64,000 bases of DNA from Ecdyonurus torrentis (Eukaryota > Arthropoda > Insecta > Ephemeroptera > Heptageniidae): the NCBI GenBank assembly GCA_949318235.1, contig OX439133.1, forward strand, positions 28,199,798 through 28,263,797, in the 5' to 3' direction. A model generated the notes under the pieces. It ran no database searches. It was not told the DNA's origin and saw only the letters and a list, made by a program, of their open reading frames with translations. The position numbers and the translations under genes are program-made. Of the stretch, positions 1 to 49,494 are shown piece by piece. Position 1 is the stretch's first letter; each line of letters starts with the position of its first letter.

Positions 1-1340
1 ATATATGAGCTAGTTACTAGCATAATCTTTTAGAAATAGATTTTTTAAACATTGAGATTGTAGACATACAACATACATCATCAGGTAATTTATTTCATAG
101 CTTAGCTCCTAATAAGGAGAAACAATCTGTTTTAATATTAGGTATTTGTAAATAATATTTATGAGATCTAGTATTGCGAGAGTGAACTGAACTCATGAGT
201 GTAAACATATTTTTTAAATACTGAGGCTGATCACAATGAATTATTTTATACATTTGACATAAAATATGATATTCTCGACGCTCAGTGATTCTAGGCCATG
301 ATAATTTGGTGTAAAATTCAGACACATGATCAAATTTGCGTAAATCATAAATATATCTTATACATGCATTTACAAGTTTTTCTAAGCTATATTCAACTTG
401 AGAAGTAGCATCACAATACACAATATCACAATAATCAATAATTGGCAGAACAAGAGTTTAAATTAATTTAACCCGCGTATCAATAGGAGTATCTCTCCTA
501 AACTTGTATAAACTATTTAACGCAGCATATACTTTTTGACTAGTAAAAGCAGCTTGTTGTTTCCAAGAAAGCGTATCATCAATCATTAATCCAAGATTTT
601 TAACACAAGAGAAATACTCCACTTCAACACCATTTAGCACAGGTTTAGGTATACTATTCAGATCAATCTTTTTGATTAGTTTATCAGAACCAACAACAAT
701 AGCTTGTGTTTTACTAGTATTAAGTTCAAGACCATGAGAATAAGAATAAGAATATTTATTGACCCAGGCAGTTCATAGTAACAATCAAAGTTACAACAAG
801 CATTGGTCTTGTCAAATATAACATAATAAATTATACAAATGAGTACGAGCCCACTCAAAAACAGATTTTAAACCTTCATTTATACACTTAATAGTATTAA
901 CAATATTTTCTATTTTAGTATGCATATACAATTGTTTATCATCTGCATACATATGTCTATTACAATGAATTAGGGCTCTTGCAATATCATATGTATACAG
1001 TGAAAAAAGTAGAGGGGAGAGGCAGCTACCCTGGGCAAGACTATATATTTTTTCACAATCAGAAAGCATACCATTATTACCAACAACAGTTTGACTTCTG
1101 CAGCTTAAATAAGATGATACCCATTTTAATACACTGTCGGAAAAGTTAATACTTTTAAGTTTAGCATTTAATATACCTACATTAACCGAGTCAAACGCCT
1201 TAGAAAAATCCAAAAGCACCATAATAGTAATTTCTCGGCGTGAAATAGCTTTCCTTAGATCTTCCATAATCTTAAGTAAAGCTGAGCAACAACTGTGTTT
1301 TTTTCTAAAGCCAGATCATCATCAATTACCTGAGTAAAGA
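1..1340 (-). pseudogene. non-LTR retrotransposon (LINE) reverse transcriptase fragment, degenerate
   Basis: Seen: the minus strand reads, in broken frames, a reverse transcriptase palm. LLDFSKAFDS (about 1219-1190) is the first catalytic Asp motif and YADD (about 950-940) is the second. Further on come the SKTQ-type segment (about 715-690), a segment with LGLMIDDTLSW (about 590-560) and a C-terminal region ending in LLGAKL followed by a stop where a Trp is expected (about 100). Stops and frame changes break it at about 800, 640 and 450, and an extra ~90 bases seem to sit near 740-830. Known: this order fits the C-terminal half of jockey/CR1-like LINEs. Inferred: a 5'-truncated dead copy whose 3' end lies outside the window. 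The exact clade is not resolved. Confidence 0.8.
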
Positions 1341-2243
1341 CTATTTTGATGTACAACTCTGACAAAAACTTTCAGAACGTTTTTAAAAGGCAACCCGCAA
1401 ACACACTATGTTATCTTTATGAGAAAGCGGAGCGTCATCTGCTACTCCTAAATTGCTGCTGAGGCTGCTGCTGTTTTTAAATTTTTTGCCAGAGCTGTAC
1501 CTCGTGTGTGGCGATTCAGAAACTTAAACCAAGTAATATATAAGCAATTTTCATTAAACAGCTAGTAATTTAATTACATGTTTCACGAATTAGTACATAC
1601 ACCACTGGCTGATCGTTGAGAAATACTTATACGCAGTTGTTGTGAAAGTTGCATATTTGCCCCTCACTACACTAGAAATCACGTAGGGTGTGGGCGATTT
1701 ATCGATTTCCCCTGGGCAGCCAATAGACGCTCTAGCTTTCAAGGACACTAGGAGGTGGGGTAATGTTAACTAAATGGAGAGCCTTTAGGCGTTCTCTTAT
1801 TGGTCGCATCCTTACATGGCGCGGACTGTAGATATGTGAAACTAGTCTTTATACCATTTTATACGTACTGTCAGCGCTACATAATTCTGCTGTACAAAAT
1901 AATTATTATGCTGTGTAGAAAAAAAAAATGCGTTCTAAAATGCTTATATTATTTTATTTCATAAGTTACTGAAATCACGCTAAAATAATTATTAAGTAAT
2001 AATTTGTGACTCCTACTCAAAATTTGTTTTAAAGCAACGGAGTCCACATAATTCAAAAAAAGAAAAAGAAAAAAAAAGTCTTCATTTTCTACAAAGGTGG
2101 TATCATATCTAATAGGGATAAGAAACTCACATTTTTTTAATTGGAGGAAGCGGGTTTTGAAACTAGTTAACTCAAATTTAAATAGTAAATATAATATTAA
2201 AGTTTAGTTTATAATTTTAACTATATATTTCATCATATTAAAG
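1341..2243. other. non-coding stretch upstream of the protease exons
   Basis: No coding region recognised. There is a CAAT-like and GC-richer patch around 1700-1810, then AT-rich sequence. The end of this stretch is the intron before the protease exon at 2244. Earlier exons of that protease were not found here. Confidence 0.4.
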
Positions 2244-3481
2244 CTACTACGTTACCAGTAAGGCTACAAGCAGTGAGTGTTCCTATCGTATCAGAAACAA
2301 CCTGTCAATCATCATATGGAACTTTAAGTATAACTCCAAGAATGGTCTGTGCTGGATATACATTGGGAGGTAGAGATACATGCGAGGTATTTATATCTTC
2401 GTTACAAATACTCAGTAATTATCAGTAAATTTTAATGTATATTGAATACGAGATTTAAAAATTTAGTAAATATATAAATAAATCAAACAGGGACCGGAAC
2501 CAGTTCCAATTGCTAGTAACGCTCAGATTTTTTTTAAATTTGTTTCAAACATCGGTTTATAACGCATCCCCACCCCCTCCCCCAGCACTTTTTGAAGGGG
2601 TACCGAAAACCGGTTTTAAAGAATCATTTTTCAGAACAGGCTCCTAATTTTTTATTATTACGATATTATTAATATTTGTTTAGTATATCTTAGTTTCTAT
2701 AAATCGTCCCTAATGAGACTTTAATCAGTAATTGCTCTAATCGCTGTTTATTTGCTGGATTCACCATGCTAGATTTTAAATAAGAATTTTTTTGAGTTTT
2801 AGTCCCATAAGAGCCCATGTTAATTTCAATAACAATTTTCTCTCTTTCCGATGGTCATGGATTTTGCTCCGATAAACATGCTCCTTTTTTTTTAATATTT
2901 TACCCCTACAGAATATATAAGAAAAGAAACAAGTTATGTTGCATTAATAATTGGCTTATATTTATGTGATCATTTTGAAACAAATGGAAACGGTTGCAGT
3001 TCCTAGAACCACTAAATACTAAAAAAATAATCATTGTAAATCTTGTACACAGTTTTTCAATGCTCTAAGTATTATGTTAGGAAGTCACTGCGCGTTGAAA
3101 TTTTAACGGTCAAGTTTAAAGTTTATTCCATTGTGATTCTAACGCTAGTGACGTCATTTACGCTTTTACCGTTAGATTGTCAACGTCGTAACCGTTAATT
3201 CTACAATACTTATTGTTAGTGCGGAAACGTGGTACTTTAATACCGTCAATGTTTTTGGCTTTTTCAGTCCCTGCAATAAATAATTAAATAAAAATGAATA
3301 ATTCAATCAATCATTCTAATTTTAGGATGACATTGGCGGTCCGATGGTAGCTACACTTTCTGGTATAAAACGACAAGTTGGAATCATATCCTGGAGTTCT
3401 TGCGGTGTTGCCAGGAAATACGGAGTTTACACGTTTGTTCCTTCAGTTAGAGCTTGGATCAAGACTATAACTGGAGTTTAA
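2244..3481 (+). CDS. trypsin-like serine protease, last two exons (2244-2386 and 3326-3481), catalytic Ser replaced by Ile
   Basis: Seen: exon 2244-2386 follows an AG acceptor and ends at a GT donor. It encodes the LQAVSVPIVS and MVCAGYTLGG segments that precede the active-site loop of chymotrypsin-fold proteases. Exon 3326-3481 follows TTTTAG and joins in phase 0. It continues with the oxyanion loop, then GIISWSSCG and a C-terminal YGVYTFVPSVRAWI helix before TAA. The family motif GDSGGP reads DDIGGP across the join, so the nucleophilic Ser (chymotrypsin Ser195) is Ile. Known: S1 proteases lacking Ser195 act as non-catalytic homologues. Inferred: a pseudoprotease or an early pseudogene. The frame and splice sites are intact, which favours a non-catalytic homologue. 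Upstream exons with His and Asp are not visible in this window. Confidence 0.75.
3055..3225. repeat. MITE-like repeat, family shared with 47500-47830
   Basis: This lies in the protease intron. The block containing TTCCATTGTGATTCTAACGC and GTGACGTCATTTACGCTTTT recurs almost unchanged at about 47675-47720. Both copies also carry CCGTTRATTCTACAATACTT. It is non-coding and partly palindromic. Confidence 0.6.
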
Positions 3482-3494
3482 ATTGTGGGCCGTT

Positions 3495-3700
3495 TATGTC
3501 TACTCAATATGCCGGAAAAGGAAGTGCCAGAAGAGGAAACCACGTGATGGAAATGAGAGAAAACTTCGCACCAGCAGCAAGCTAGGCCTGAGCCACCTCC
3601 CACTTTAAGATCACATGGTTTCATTCTCTGACACTTACTTTTTCTGTTGATAGAGTAAACATAAGCCGTAATTGTATTCAACAGCAATGTGGAGAGCCGA
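3495..3700. repeat. palindromic MITE-like repeat (GGAAGTGCC..CCACGTGA family)
   Basis: GGAAGTGCCAGAAGAGGAAA with CCACGTGA, then a CAGCAGCAAGC core, then the inverse ending near TTACTTTTTC. Related copies lie at 41430-41760, 43590-43865, 61320-61430 and 63100-63260. It starts just 3' of the protease stop codon. Confidence 0.6.
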
Positions 3701-4480
3701 TAGCAAAAATATTTCAAAAGCGCAGGAAAAAAAATATTAATATGGTGTTAATGAACACTGAAAATTACAATAATTAAATTAAAAATGTTGCAATATTACC
3801 TAATAAAGGTGAACTGTCAATTAATGTAGGTGAATTATTAAATTTTGGAATTATGTTTAACCAGTTTTAGGTATTATTGCAATATGTAAAAATTTAATCA
3901 AGGCTTATCTTTACTTACTTGTTAGTAAAAAAAAGTGATTAAATAAGAAGCTAATAAGTTAATTCACTAGGGAAATTTACAAGATTTAAGCACCTCCTAT
4001 TAATTGAAACGTTTACTTATTTAAACCTTCTGATAAATGATAAATGGTAGAAAATAAATGTTATACTAAATTTAATATACTGTACAACGGCAAATCGGAC
4101 CTCACCGCGTTATGAATTCTACTTTTTAAAGTATCGTTGTAATATATTTTTGTACTTAAATTTAAAATTTTCTCCGGTTTAAAACATTGATAGAAATAGC
4201 ATAAATTATAGAAAAATAATTTGTGTTATTATTATGCTTTTATTATTTTAAATTTTATTTTGTTATATTTTTAATTAATAAAATACTTTGGTTTTGGTAA
4301 AACATTATAAAAATAAGTTTTGATAACATATAGTCAATCAATTTTATGTCTCATTAAATTCTTTTTTTGTGAAAAATTTACAAGTGTTTAATTTTTTTCC
4401 TTTTTAGTTCATTAAAAGTTTACTATACTAGTTTACTAGTTTACTAGTAGTTTATTAGTAAGTTTACTAGTTTAGTTTTT

Positions 4481-4916
4481 AAATAAATTTGCTTTTAAAA
4501 AACATACAATGTAAAATGTCGAAATGTGTAGAATGTCGATGCTGTTGAGGTTAAACAATACTTTTACTTCTAGCAAGTTACCTTCACGCAACTACGTTTA
4601 TTGGGATATAGCCATAGAAACAAGAACCTAAATTTATCGCGACAACACGTAAAAACACTTCTACAGCTGTTTTTCCTTTTCCTTTGTTTTAAATTTTTAA
4701 ATAAATTTGCTTTTAAAAAACATACAATGTAAAATGTCGAAATGTGTAGAATGTCGATGCTGTTGAGGTTAAACAATACTTTTACTTCTAGCAAGTTACC
4801 TTCACGCAACTACGTTTATTGGGATATAGCCATAGAAACAAGAACCTGAATTTATCGCGACAACACGTAAAAACACTTCTACAACTGTTTTTCCTTTTCC
4901 TTTTATTTATTTTTTT
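4481..4916. repeat. tandem duplication of a 218-bp unit
   Basis: The unit beginning AAATAAATTTGCTTTTAAAA at 4481 repeats at 4699 with very few differences. It contains the segment CACGCAACTACGTTTATTGG and a TATCGCGACAAC box that also appears in the palindrome at 58200-58440. This is a local duplication of a MITE half. Confidence 0.8.
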
Positions 4917-4934
4917 TCTTTGTTGCGATAAATT

Positions 4935-5165
4935 TAGATGCATGAAATGAAGCTTATCGGTTTAGCGCGCGAGGAGACACAGGGTAAGCTAAGGGTCGCC
5001 TAATTTTAACATTACGCTTATGGGGAAAAACACGTTGTTTGCGATTTTTGAGAAAACTACTCCACCAAAATGAGAAATACTAAACATACTTTTAAGTGTT
5101 TTAAGGCTGAGAAAAATTTAAAGAATTTTTTTAACCGATAACCACCATTAAGAAAACTTGCTAAA
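4935..5165. repeat. MITE-like repeat (GCTTATCGGTTTAGCGCGCG family)
   Basis: It shares TATCGGTTTAGCGCGCGA, the following GGGGAAAAACACG tract and the terminal AACCGATAACC segment with copies at 33682-33899 and, inverted and more decayed, 38060-38290. Confidence 0.65.
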
Positions 5166-5379
5166 AGTAGATGTGCCATGGTTTAGACGCATGCAACAGT
5201 GTTGATTTTTTTTAAAAAAAATGGACAAAAATTTCTCAACTTTAGGTGGATTTTAAATATTTTTTTAATTAAATAATGCAAAAGTCTAATGTATTATTAA
5301 TTATTACATATTTGAAAATGTATATATTTTATTGTTATAAGGGAAGCCCTTCAACGCATTTGTCTTTATACTGAATGGG

Positions 5380-7654
5380 GCTTTCCAGTCAAAATTGGCA
5401 ACGTCGCAAAAATGACCTTGGAAATGTTGCAACAGGGTTTCTGAGGGCAAGCAAGCATTTTATAGGACTGCAGCTTAAGAAATATATGAAAATCAAACGG
5501 CAATTACAGAGCAACCAATTATTCTACGCTCTTCAAAATTTGCATACTCATTAGGAAACACCTCCCCTACCACTAATTAAGGTTTCAAGTCAATATTCAA
5601 CCCCTAGCCGTCGTTTCAGGGAGATGAAAAGGGCCTTAAAACGGCAAGTGAGTAACCAAAGTACCGCATGGAATTTTCTTTTTTAACCTCATAGGGCAGG
5701 TGTCAGCCAACTTGTAAGTCACAGGTAAGTTAATTAAATATGCAAATACCCACCCCACCCCCATTGGGGTGTTTCACCCCCAATAATAAAATTGCTCAAT
5801 TTTGATGGAACAAAGGGCGATTCTGGGGTAATTTAACACGTTGATTTCATTAGTGGACCAAGTAACATTAAAACCCCGTAAATACACCCCCTTTTTATAT
5901 CCAGGGGTGTTTCACCCCCGAGAATAAAATTATTGATATTGATGGATTTTGACGCAATCAATGACGTTACCGGGGTTACTTGCCCCGACAAAGACAATGG
6001 TAACCACCAAAAATGATAAAATTGACCCCTGGAGGATTTAAGGGTGCCACCCCTGCAAACAAAATTTTTCCGATTTTGACGCAATCAATGACGTTACCGG
6101 GGTTACTTGACTTGACAAAGACAATGGTGACCACCAAAAATGATAAAATGGACCCCTGGAGAATTTAAGGGTGCCACCCATGCAAACAAAAGTTCTCCGA
6201 TTTTGACGCAACCAATGACGTTACCGGGGTTACTTGCCCCGACAAAGACAATGGTGACCACCAAAAATCATAAAATTGACCCCTGGAGGATTTAAGGGTG
6301 CCACCCCTGCAAACAAAAAAGTCCTCCAATTTCATCGCAATCAATGTTCGTTATGGGGTAACTTGAACCAACTAAGACGATGATGACCACCAGAAATGAT
6401 GAAATTTGTTCCTGGAGGATTTACCCCAGTACGAACATTGATTGCATTGAAATTGGAGAAATTTTGTTGGCAGGGGTGGCACCCTTAAATCCTCCAAGGG
6501 TCAATTTTATCATTTTTATTTGTCATCATTGTCTTTGTCGGGTCAAGTAGTCCTGGTAACGTCATTGGTTGCGTCAAAATCGGAGAACTTTTGTTTGCAG
6601 GGGTGGCACCCTTAAACCCTCTAGGGGTCACTTTTATAATTTTTGGTGGTCACCATTTTCTTTGTCGGGTCAAGTAACACCGGTAACGTCATTGATTGCG
6701 TCAAAATCGGAGAACTTTTGTTTGCAGGGGTGGCACCCTTAAATCCTCCAGGGGTCCATTTTATGATTTTTGGTGGTCACCATTGTCTTTGTCGGGGCAA
6801 GTAACCCCGGTAACGTCATTGGTTGCGTCAAAATCGGAGAACTTTTGTTTGCATGGGTGGCACCCTTAAATTCTCCAGGGGTCCATTTTATCATTTTTGG
6901 TGGTCACCATTGTCTTTGTCAAGTCAAGTAACCCCGGTAACGTCATTGATTGCGTCAAAATCGGAAAAATTTTGTTTGCAGGGGTGGCACCCTTAAATCC
7001 TCCAGGGGTCAATTTTATCATTTTTGGTGGTTACCATTGTCTTTGTCGGGGCAAGTAACCCCGGTAACGTCATTGATTGCGTCAAAATCCATCAATATCA
7101 ATAATTTTATTCTCGGGGGTGAAACACCCCTGGTTATAAAAAGGGGGTGTATTTACGGGGTTTTAATGTTACTTGGTCCACTAATGAAATCAACGTGTTA
7201 AATTACCCCAGAATCGCCCTTTGTTCCATCAAAATTGAGCAAATTTATTATTGGGGGTGAAACACCCCAATGGGGGTGGGGTGGGTATTTGCATATTTAA
7301 TTAACTTACCTGTGACTTACAAGTTGGCTGACACCTGCCCTATGAGGTTAAAAAAGAAAATTCCATGCGGTACTTTGGTTACTCACTTGCCGTTTTAAGG
7401 CCCTTTTCATCTCCCTGAAACGACGGCTAGGGGTTGAATATTGACTTGAAACCTTAATTAGTGGTTAGGGGAGGTGTTTCCTAATGAGTATGCAAATTTT
7501 GAAGAGCGTAGAATAATTGGTTGCTCTGTAATTGCCGTTTGATTTTCATATATTTCTTAAGCTGCAGTCCTATAAAATGCTTTCTTGCCCTCAGAAACCC
7601 TGTTGCAACATTTCCAAGGTCATTTTTGCGACGTTGCCAATTTTGACTGGAAAG
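5380..7654. mobile_element. 2.3-kb foldback (long inverted repeat) element with internal ~125-bp repeats
   Basis: The left arm (5380-6359) is the reverse complement of the right arm (6424-7654) with a loop of about 64 bases. Outer arm sequences such as CAGTCAAAATTGGCAACG match nearly base for base. The identical 83-codon frames read from both arms (5833-6084 minus, 6950-7201 plus) are a by-product of this symmetry and not a gene. Next to the loop lie head-to-tail units of about 125 bp, each with GTAACGTCATTG, GGGGTGGCACCCTTAAA and TTTTGGTGGTCACCATT. The right arm has about two more units than the left, which explains the unequal arm lengths. No transposase is visible. Inferred: a non-autonomous foldback-type DNA transposon, with arms kept alike by recent insertion or gene conversion. 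Confidence 0.8.
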
Positions 7655-8384
7655 ACCTTTTTCTAAAGTTATTTTCCGTATCTTTTTATTTTCTTTAATC
7701 CTTTAGCTAAAGGTAATTGTGCACCCTAGGGGTGACACAATTAAGACATATCCCTTAATTGAAAGTTTCTGACGTCAAAATTAGAGTAGCAGCATTTTTT
7801 TCTCTACCTATGCATTACGAAGTTGGGAGATAATTGTCCATAAGTGTACCGCTTATCTCTGACGTCAGCGTTATTTACCATTGTGAGAGAATAATGAAAG
7901 CGAATGATGCAAAATAAATAAAAATTTAGAATGAAGCTGACTTGTGAGATTACAAGGTGCATACGCAGATGACAGTAGTATACAGAATTTATCATTTCGC
8001 ACAATGAATTTATCAAATAGTATATTTTTGTATAAAATAGTTGATTGATATTTAATAAATAATAATAAGAATTCTGGTCAAAAACGAATAAATTACGATA
8101 TAATATTTTAGAGCAAATAAAACTGGAATTATTTATAAACATACTAACTTTAATTAAGATAAAGTTTGTTTCTTTGTTTATTTTATTTTATTTCTTTTAA
8201 TTTGATATTTGGAAATATATTACATACAAATTTTCAATGAAAATTTCCATAATTCAATATAAATTAAATAATATGAATTGGCTTGTAAATTTTAAACAAT
8301 TTTTTGTACAATAAAATAATAATAATAAACATAAGAGTAACATTTTATTCTGCCACTTGGATTACATCAGACATAAATTATATT
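7655..8384. other. AT-rich intergenic sequence 3' of the lectin gene
   Basis: No gene recognised. A canonical poly(A) signal for the minus-strand lectin gene (AATAAA, read as TTTATT on the plus strand at about 8345) lies ~40 bases past the stop codon at 8385. Confidence 0.5.
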
Positions 8385-45774
<37,390 letters not shown>

Positions 45775-46274
45775 CTAAAATCATGATAATATCAATATTT
45801 TTCAAGAAAAACAATCAAGAAAGTATGAAAATAAAATTCAATAATTGAATACCTTTAAAAAGACAATAATTATTACGTAAAAATATGTAATAATTGAACA
45901 TTTTGTAAACATTAGTTTCAAGTAGATATATTCACAAGTCAAATAGCCAATTATTAGGATAACGTGGCAATGTATCCAGTTTTTTCCACAACGAGCAAAT
46001 ATATTATTTCAATACACCTTTTGTACTCACTTCCGCGCAGTTATATATCAGGTTTAAATCATAAAAACCATTAAACTACTGTAAAAAGAATTGAAATTAT
46101 TGCTGGTGCTATTACGGTTATTTACAACCTCTTTTTTTATATCTATTATTTATGTAATAATGTATCCTTTTAGTTTTAATATCTGAACATTGGACTAAAT
46201 TTTCAAATTATAAAAGAGAAATATCTGATTGTAATTGTTTTAAAAAATATATAAGTAAAAAGGCTTCACAAAAA

Positions 46275-46625
46275 TTACTTTAAAGAGGATCTTTAGGGGT
46301 TACAACATGGCTTCTTCAATGTTAGATAATGAGAAGAACTTTTCATTGACTCACAAATGATTAACCAAAGCCCTTCTCTAGCCCCATTGTAGTCTCACAA
46401 ACTTGGGCTCATTCTACGAGATATGCAACCCGCTACAACTTTTCTATATTAAAACCATAACTATGACATAAAAGATATGGGACAAGTTGCATATCTCATA
46501 AGATTATCACGAGTTTGTGGTGCTACGGAAGAGCTTTGAGTCATCGATATGTGAGTTTATGAATAGTTCTCATTATCTAACATAGAAGAAGCCATGTTGT
46601 AACCCCTGAACTTCCTATTTAAATT
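46275..46625. repeat. palindromic MITE (GGGGTTACAACATGGCTTCT family), copy 1
   Basis: The ends GGGGTTACAACATGGCTTCT and AGAAGCCATGTTGTAACCCC are inverses. Inner arms with ATGCAAC and its inverse flank the centre. ~345 bp. Confidence 0.85.
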
Positions 46626-46949
46626 TTTATATATTGTAAATAAAAAAAAGGAAACCGAATTTTTTTTATTTATAGTCTAGAGTAAGAAAATATGTAGCAA
46701 TTAGAAAATAGAGAAATAAATCATAACTAAAATAATTTTATTTTACTCACAGAAAAAATGTATTTAAATAGGAAAAATAAATTATTTTTAATGCATGTTT
46801 TTGCATTAAATATTTATTATATTTTGTGAGTGAAGATAGTCATTTAATAACAGTTGACTATCTTATAGATCACATTGCACAAACTTTACATGTCGTAAAT
46901 CTATAGAGATAATTGTAATATAAAGGTAGTATAATGTAGGTTAAAGGGT

Positions 46950-47300
46950 ATAAGTTCAGGGGTAACAACATGGCTTTTTCAATGTTAGATAACGCAAAGA
47001 ATGGTTCATTGACTCACAAATGATGACCCAAAGCTCTTTTGTAGCCCAATGGTGGCCCCGTAATCTTGCACTCATCCTGCGAGATATGCAACCTGCTACA
47101 AATTTTCTATAGTAAAGTCGTAACTATGGCGTAAGGGTAAGGGATACGGGACATGTTGCATATCTCGCAGTATGATCACGAGTTGGTGGGGCTATATGGA
47201 AGGGCTTTCGGTCATCATATGTGAGTTTATGAACAGTTTTTCACATTATCTAACATTGAAGAAGCCATGTTGTAAACCCTGAATTTCCTCTTTAAGGAGC
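46950..47300. repeat. palindromic MITE, same family, copy 2
   Basis: About 350 bp, ~85% like copy 1. It starts TTCAGGGGTAACAACATGGC and ends AAGCCATGTTGTAAACCCTG. Confidence 0.85.
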
Positions 47301-47499
47301 AAACCTGAGCTTTTGAGGCAATATTTAATAATATGGTATTTGTCTAATATTTTAACAAAGTTTCTTATTTGATTAAAATTTGCTGCTAAAATTTGAAATT
47401 CTACGTTTACTTGTTACCTTTTAAGTGGAACAACTTAAATATTTGATCGTGTTTTTCACGTGTTTGATGTAACTTAACTTTTATATGTCTTCTACACAC

Positions 47500-47830
47500 T
47501 AAATAATAAGCGTTGGAAAGCCTGTACACCGTTTTGCAATGCTTTAAGTACTGTGGCATCAACGGTTATCACGTCACTAAACGTTGATATTTCTACAATA
47601 AAAACGGTAGTGAAGTCACAAGCGTTGGAATTAAACAGAAAAATCGTAGATTTGTAACGGCGAATTTTAATGTTTATTCCATTGTGATTCTAACGCTTGT
47701 GACGTCATTTACGCTTTTATCATTACTATCATTAGAGTATCAACGTTTAGTGACGTCATAACCGTTGATTCTACAATACTTAAAGCATTCCAATGTGTAC
47801 AAGCTTTTAAACGCTTTTTTTTTAGTGTGT
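47500..47830. repeat. MITE-like palindrome shared with 3055-3225
   Basis: TTTTGCAATGCTTTAAGTAC at the left and TACTTAAAGCATTCCAATG at the right are inverse. AACGTTTAGTGACGTCATAA and its inverse occur inside. Confidence 0.75.
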
Positions 47831-48261
47831 ATAAATTTTGTGTTTATATTATAAATCGCTACCATCTAGTTTGGTGGATATGAGTCTGCCACCTACTCCC
47901 TTAAGTTTAAACTACAAAACAAAATTTTGGTTAAGCAGTTGTTAAGAAATACGAAATAAAATGTCTTTGTTATACATTATGTTTTGTGCCACGAAAAATT
48001 GGAACAAATTTATTTTAACCTTCTATTTCATACACATTATAACATTTATAACATATTCAAGATACAAGTGAAAATAATTTTAAGATTGATCCAGTAGTGA
48101 TTAGTCAATTTTAATCACGTGTACTTCAATTCAAGTGCCGATTGGCTCACCGTAGCTTATATAGTAGTTCATCTCCTATAGCGGGAATTTAAGATTAGAG
48201 ATCCTTAACAGAGAAGCGACAACCCCTAAAAGATACCTCACTGCATTACATTAGTTTGGGT

Positions 48262-48301
48262 TTGCGCAGCCGGTGATTTTGTTTACTGCGCATTGTGTTG
48301 C
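48262..48301 (+). pseudogene. possible trypsin-like exon fragment with the catalytic His motif
   Basis: After TTTGCGCAG the plus strand reads VILFTAHCVAG, close to the S1 protease motif VLTAAHC, and a GTAAGC donor follows at about 48302. No other parts of a protease were found next to it. It may be a chance match or a stray exon. Confidence 0.3.
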
Positions 48302-49086
48302 GGGTAAGCAAGATCTTGGGGTATTTTTTGCTCTGTTAAGCTCAAGAAAGAGGCTTATTAACCCTTTTCTTGTAGCAGCGATAAGAAGTTTGACTGTGCT
48401 AACTTTATGTACGCTATCTCAGGGGCGGAGCCTAAAGTGCAATATGAAACGGCCGCTGTATTATTGAGATTGAAGCAGCTCTATGTAATATTGGTTCCAC
48501 GTGCTCTAATTGTGACTGAAGAAAATCGCAGAAATATACATTGTAATGATACTTCAAAAATGATGCGTCTAGTTCTACAGTATCCTCCAGGCACAATAGT
48601 GGCGCATTATCGATCTGACATTCCCGCTATATGCATTCATGTTAGAGTCGACATCATGTTGTATAACTTAATAATATAGGTGGCAGAAGAAAATATCTCA
48701 TTTTGCCAGTTTAAAAATAATATGCAATATTTTTTAGAGCGTTGATGCTGTATATATATTGAATTAGTATATCACGTATGTGAGAAAAATTACAATATTA
48801 AAAAAATTAACCGATTTCCCCAAGAAAATGAACTTAAACAAAGTTGGTTCTACGCTCAGCAATGTTATTCACTGCTCCAGTATGACCAGACCAAGCGCAA
48901 TAAATATGATGTTATGCGGATACACCCTACATGAGATGACAGATGACATACAATATAAAGCTACTGTGTGATTGGCTTAACTGATAATTTTAAAGTTAAT
49001 GGTTGTCTGAATATAGCCAATGTTGTCCCTATCTTATTCTATACAATTTTTCAATTGTATAAAACAAACTATTTTTAGAAAATCTT
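48302..49086. other. intergenic stretch between the two lectin gene units
   Basis: Short open frames occur on the plus strand (about 48407-48679 and 48780-48971), but they show no recognisable domain. Nothing firm is supported. Confidence 0.35.
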
Positions 49087-49494
49087 TTAACCAATTCTAG
49101 GAAACGTGAGTGCAGGTTTTTTCGTAGTTTTAATGGCATTTTTAGTTGTTGTTGGATTTAATTTTAAAGTAGTCTTACTATTTTGAACAAGAAAGCTCAT
49201 GATTTTAACTGCATTTGTAATATTAGATTTTAAAGTATTGTTCACTGTGGTTTTTGGTGGCAATGTTTGCTGAAATTTTGCTGAATGAATTGCTTGCTGA
49301 GTTGTCTGCTGCATTATAGTTAACAAAGTTTGGTCTTTAGGTTGATAATATGTAACTGTGGCAGAAGTAGTCTGTTTACCATAGTTCCCGTAATCATCCA
49401 TTTTCATTGTAGCTAATATCATATCCACGTTTTCAAGTAAGTTATAGTCAAGTCCCAATACTTTTGTTGTTGTTTTTGGTGCTACATATTCGGA
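49087..49494 (-). CDS. gene A terminal exon: Thr-rich tail
   Basis: The acceptor TATATTTCAG precedes 49494. The frame enters in phase 0 and ends in TAA. It encodes ~135 residues rich in Thr, Lys, Asn and Gln. The last 20 residues resemble those of gene B (TTKNA, TTKKP, P..G stop). No hydrophobic anchor. No perfect AATAAA is seen within 60 bases after the stop; AATAAG occurs near 49033-49040. Confidence 0.65.
   Translation of the reverse strand, partial: SEYVAPKTTTKVLGLDYNLLENVDMILATMKMDDYGNYGKQTTSATVTYYQPKDQTLLTIMQQTTQQAIHSAKFQQTLPPKTTVNNTLKSNITNAVKIMSFLVQNSKTTLKLNPTTTKNAIKTTKKPALTFPRIG

Noticed and set aside
5833..7201. Identical 83-residue frames on opposite strands
   Set aside because: They lie on mirror-image arms of the foldback element and have no protein features.
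7804..8142. 112-codon minus-strand frame
   Set aside because: AT-rich, low complexity, no domain, and it lies past the poly(A) signal of gene B.
48407..48971. Two plus-strand frames of 90 and 63 codons
   Set aside because: No recognisable motif, splice pattern or similarity to the neighbouring exons; left as unannotated.
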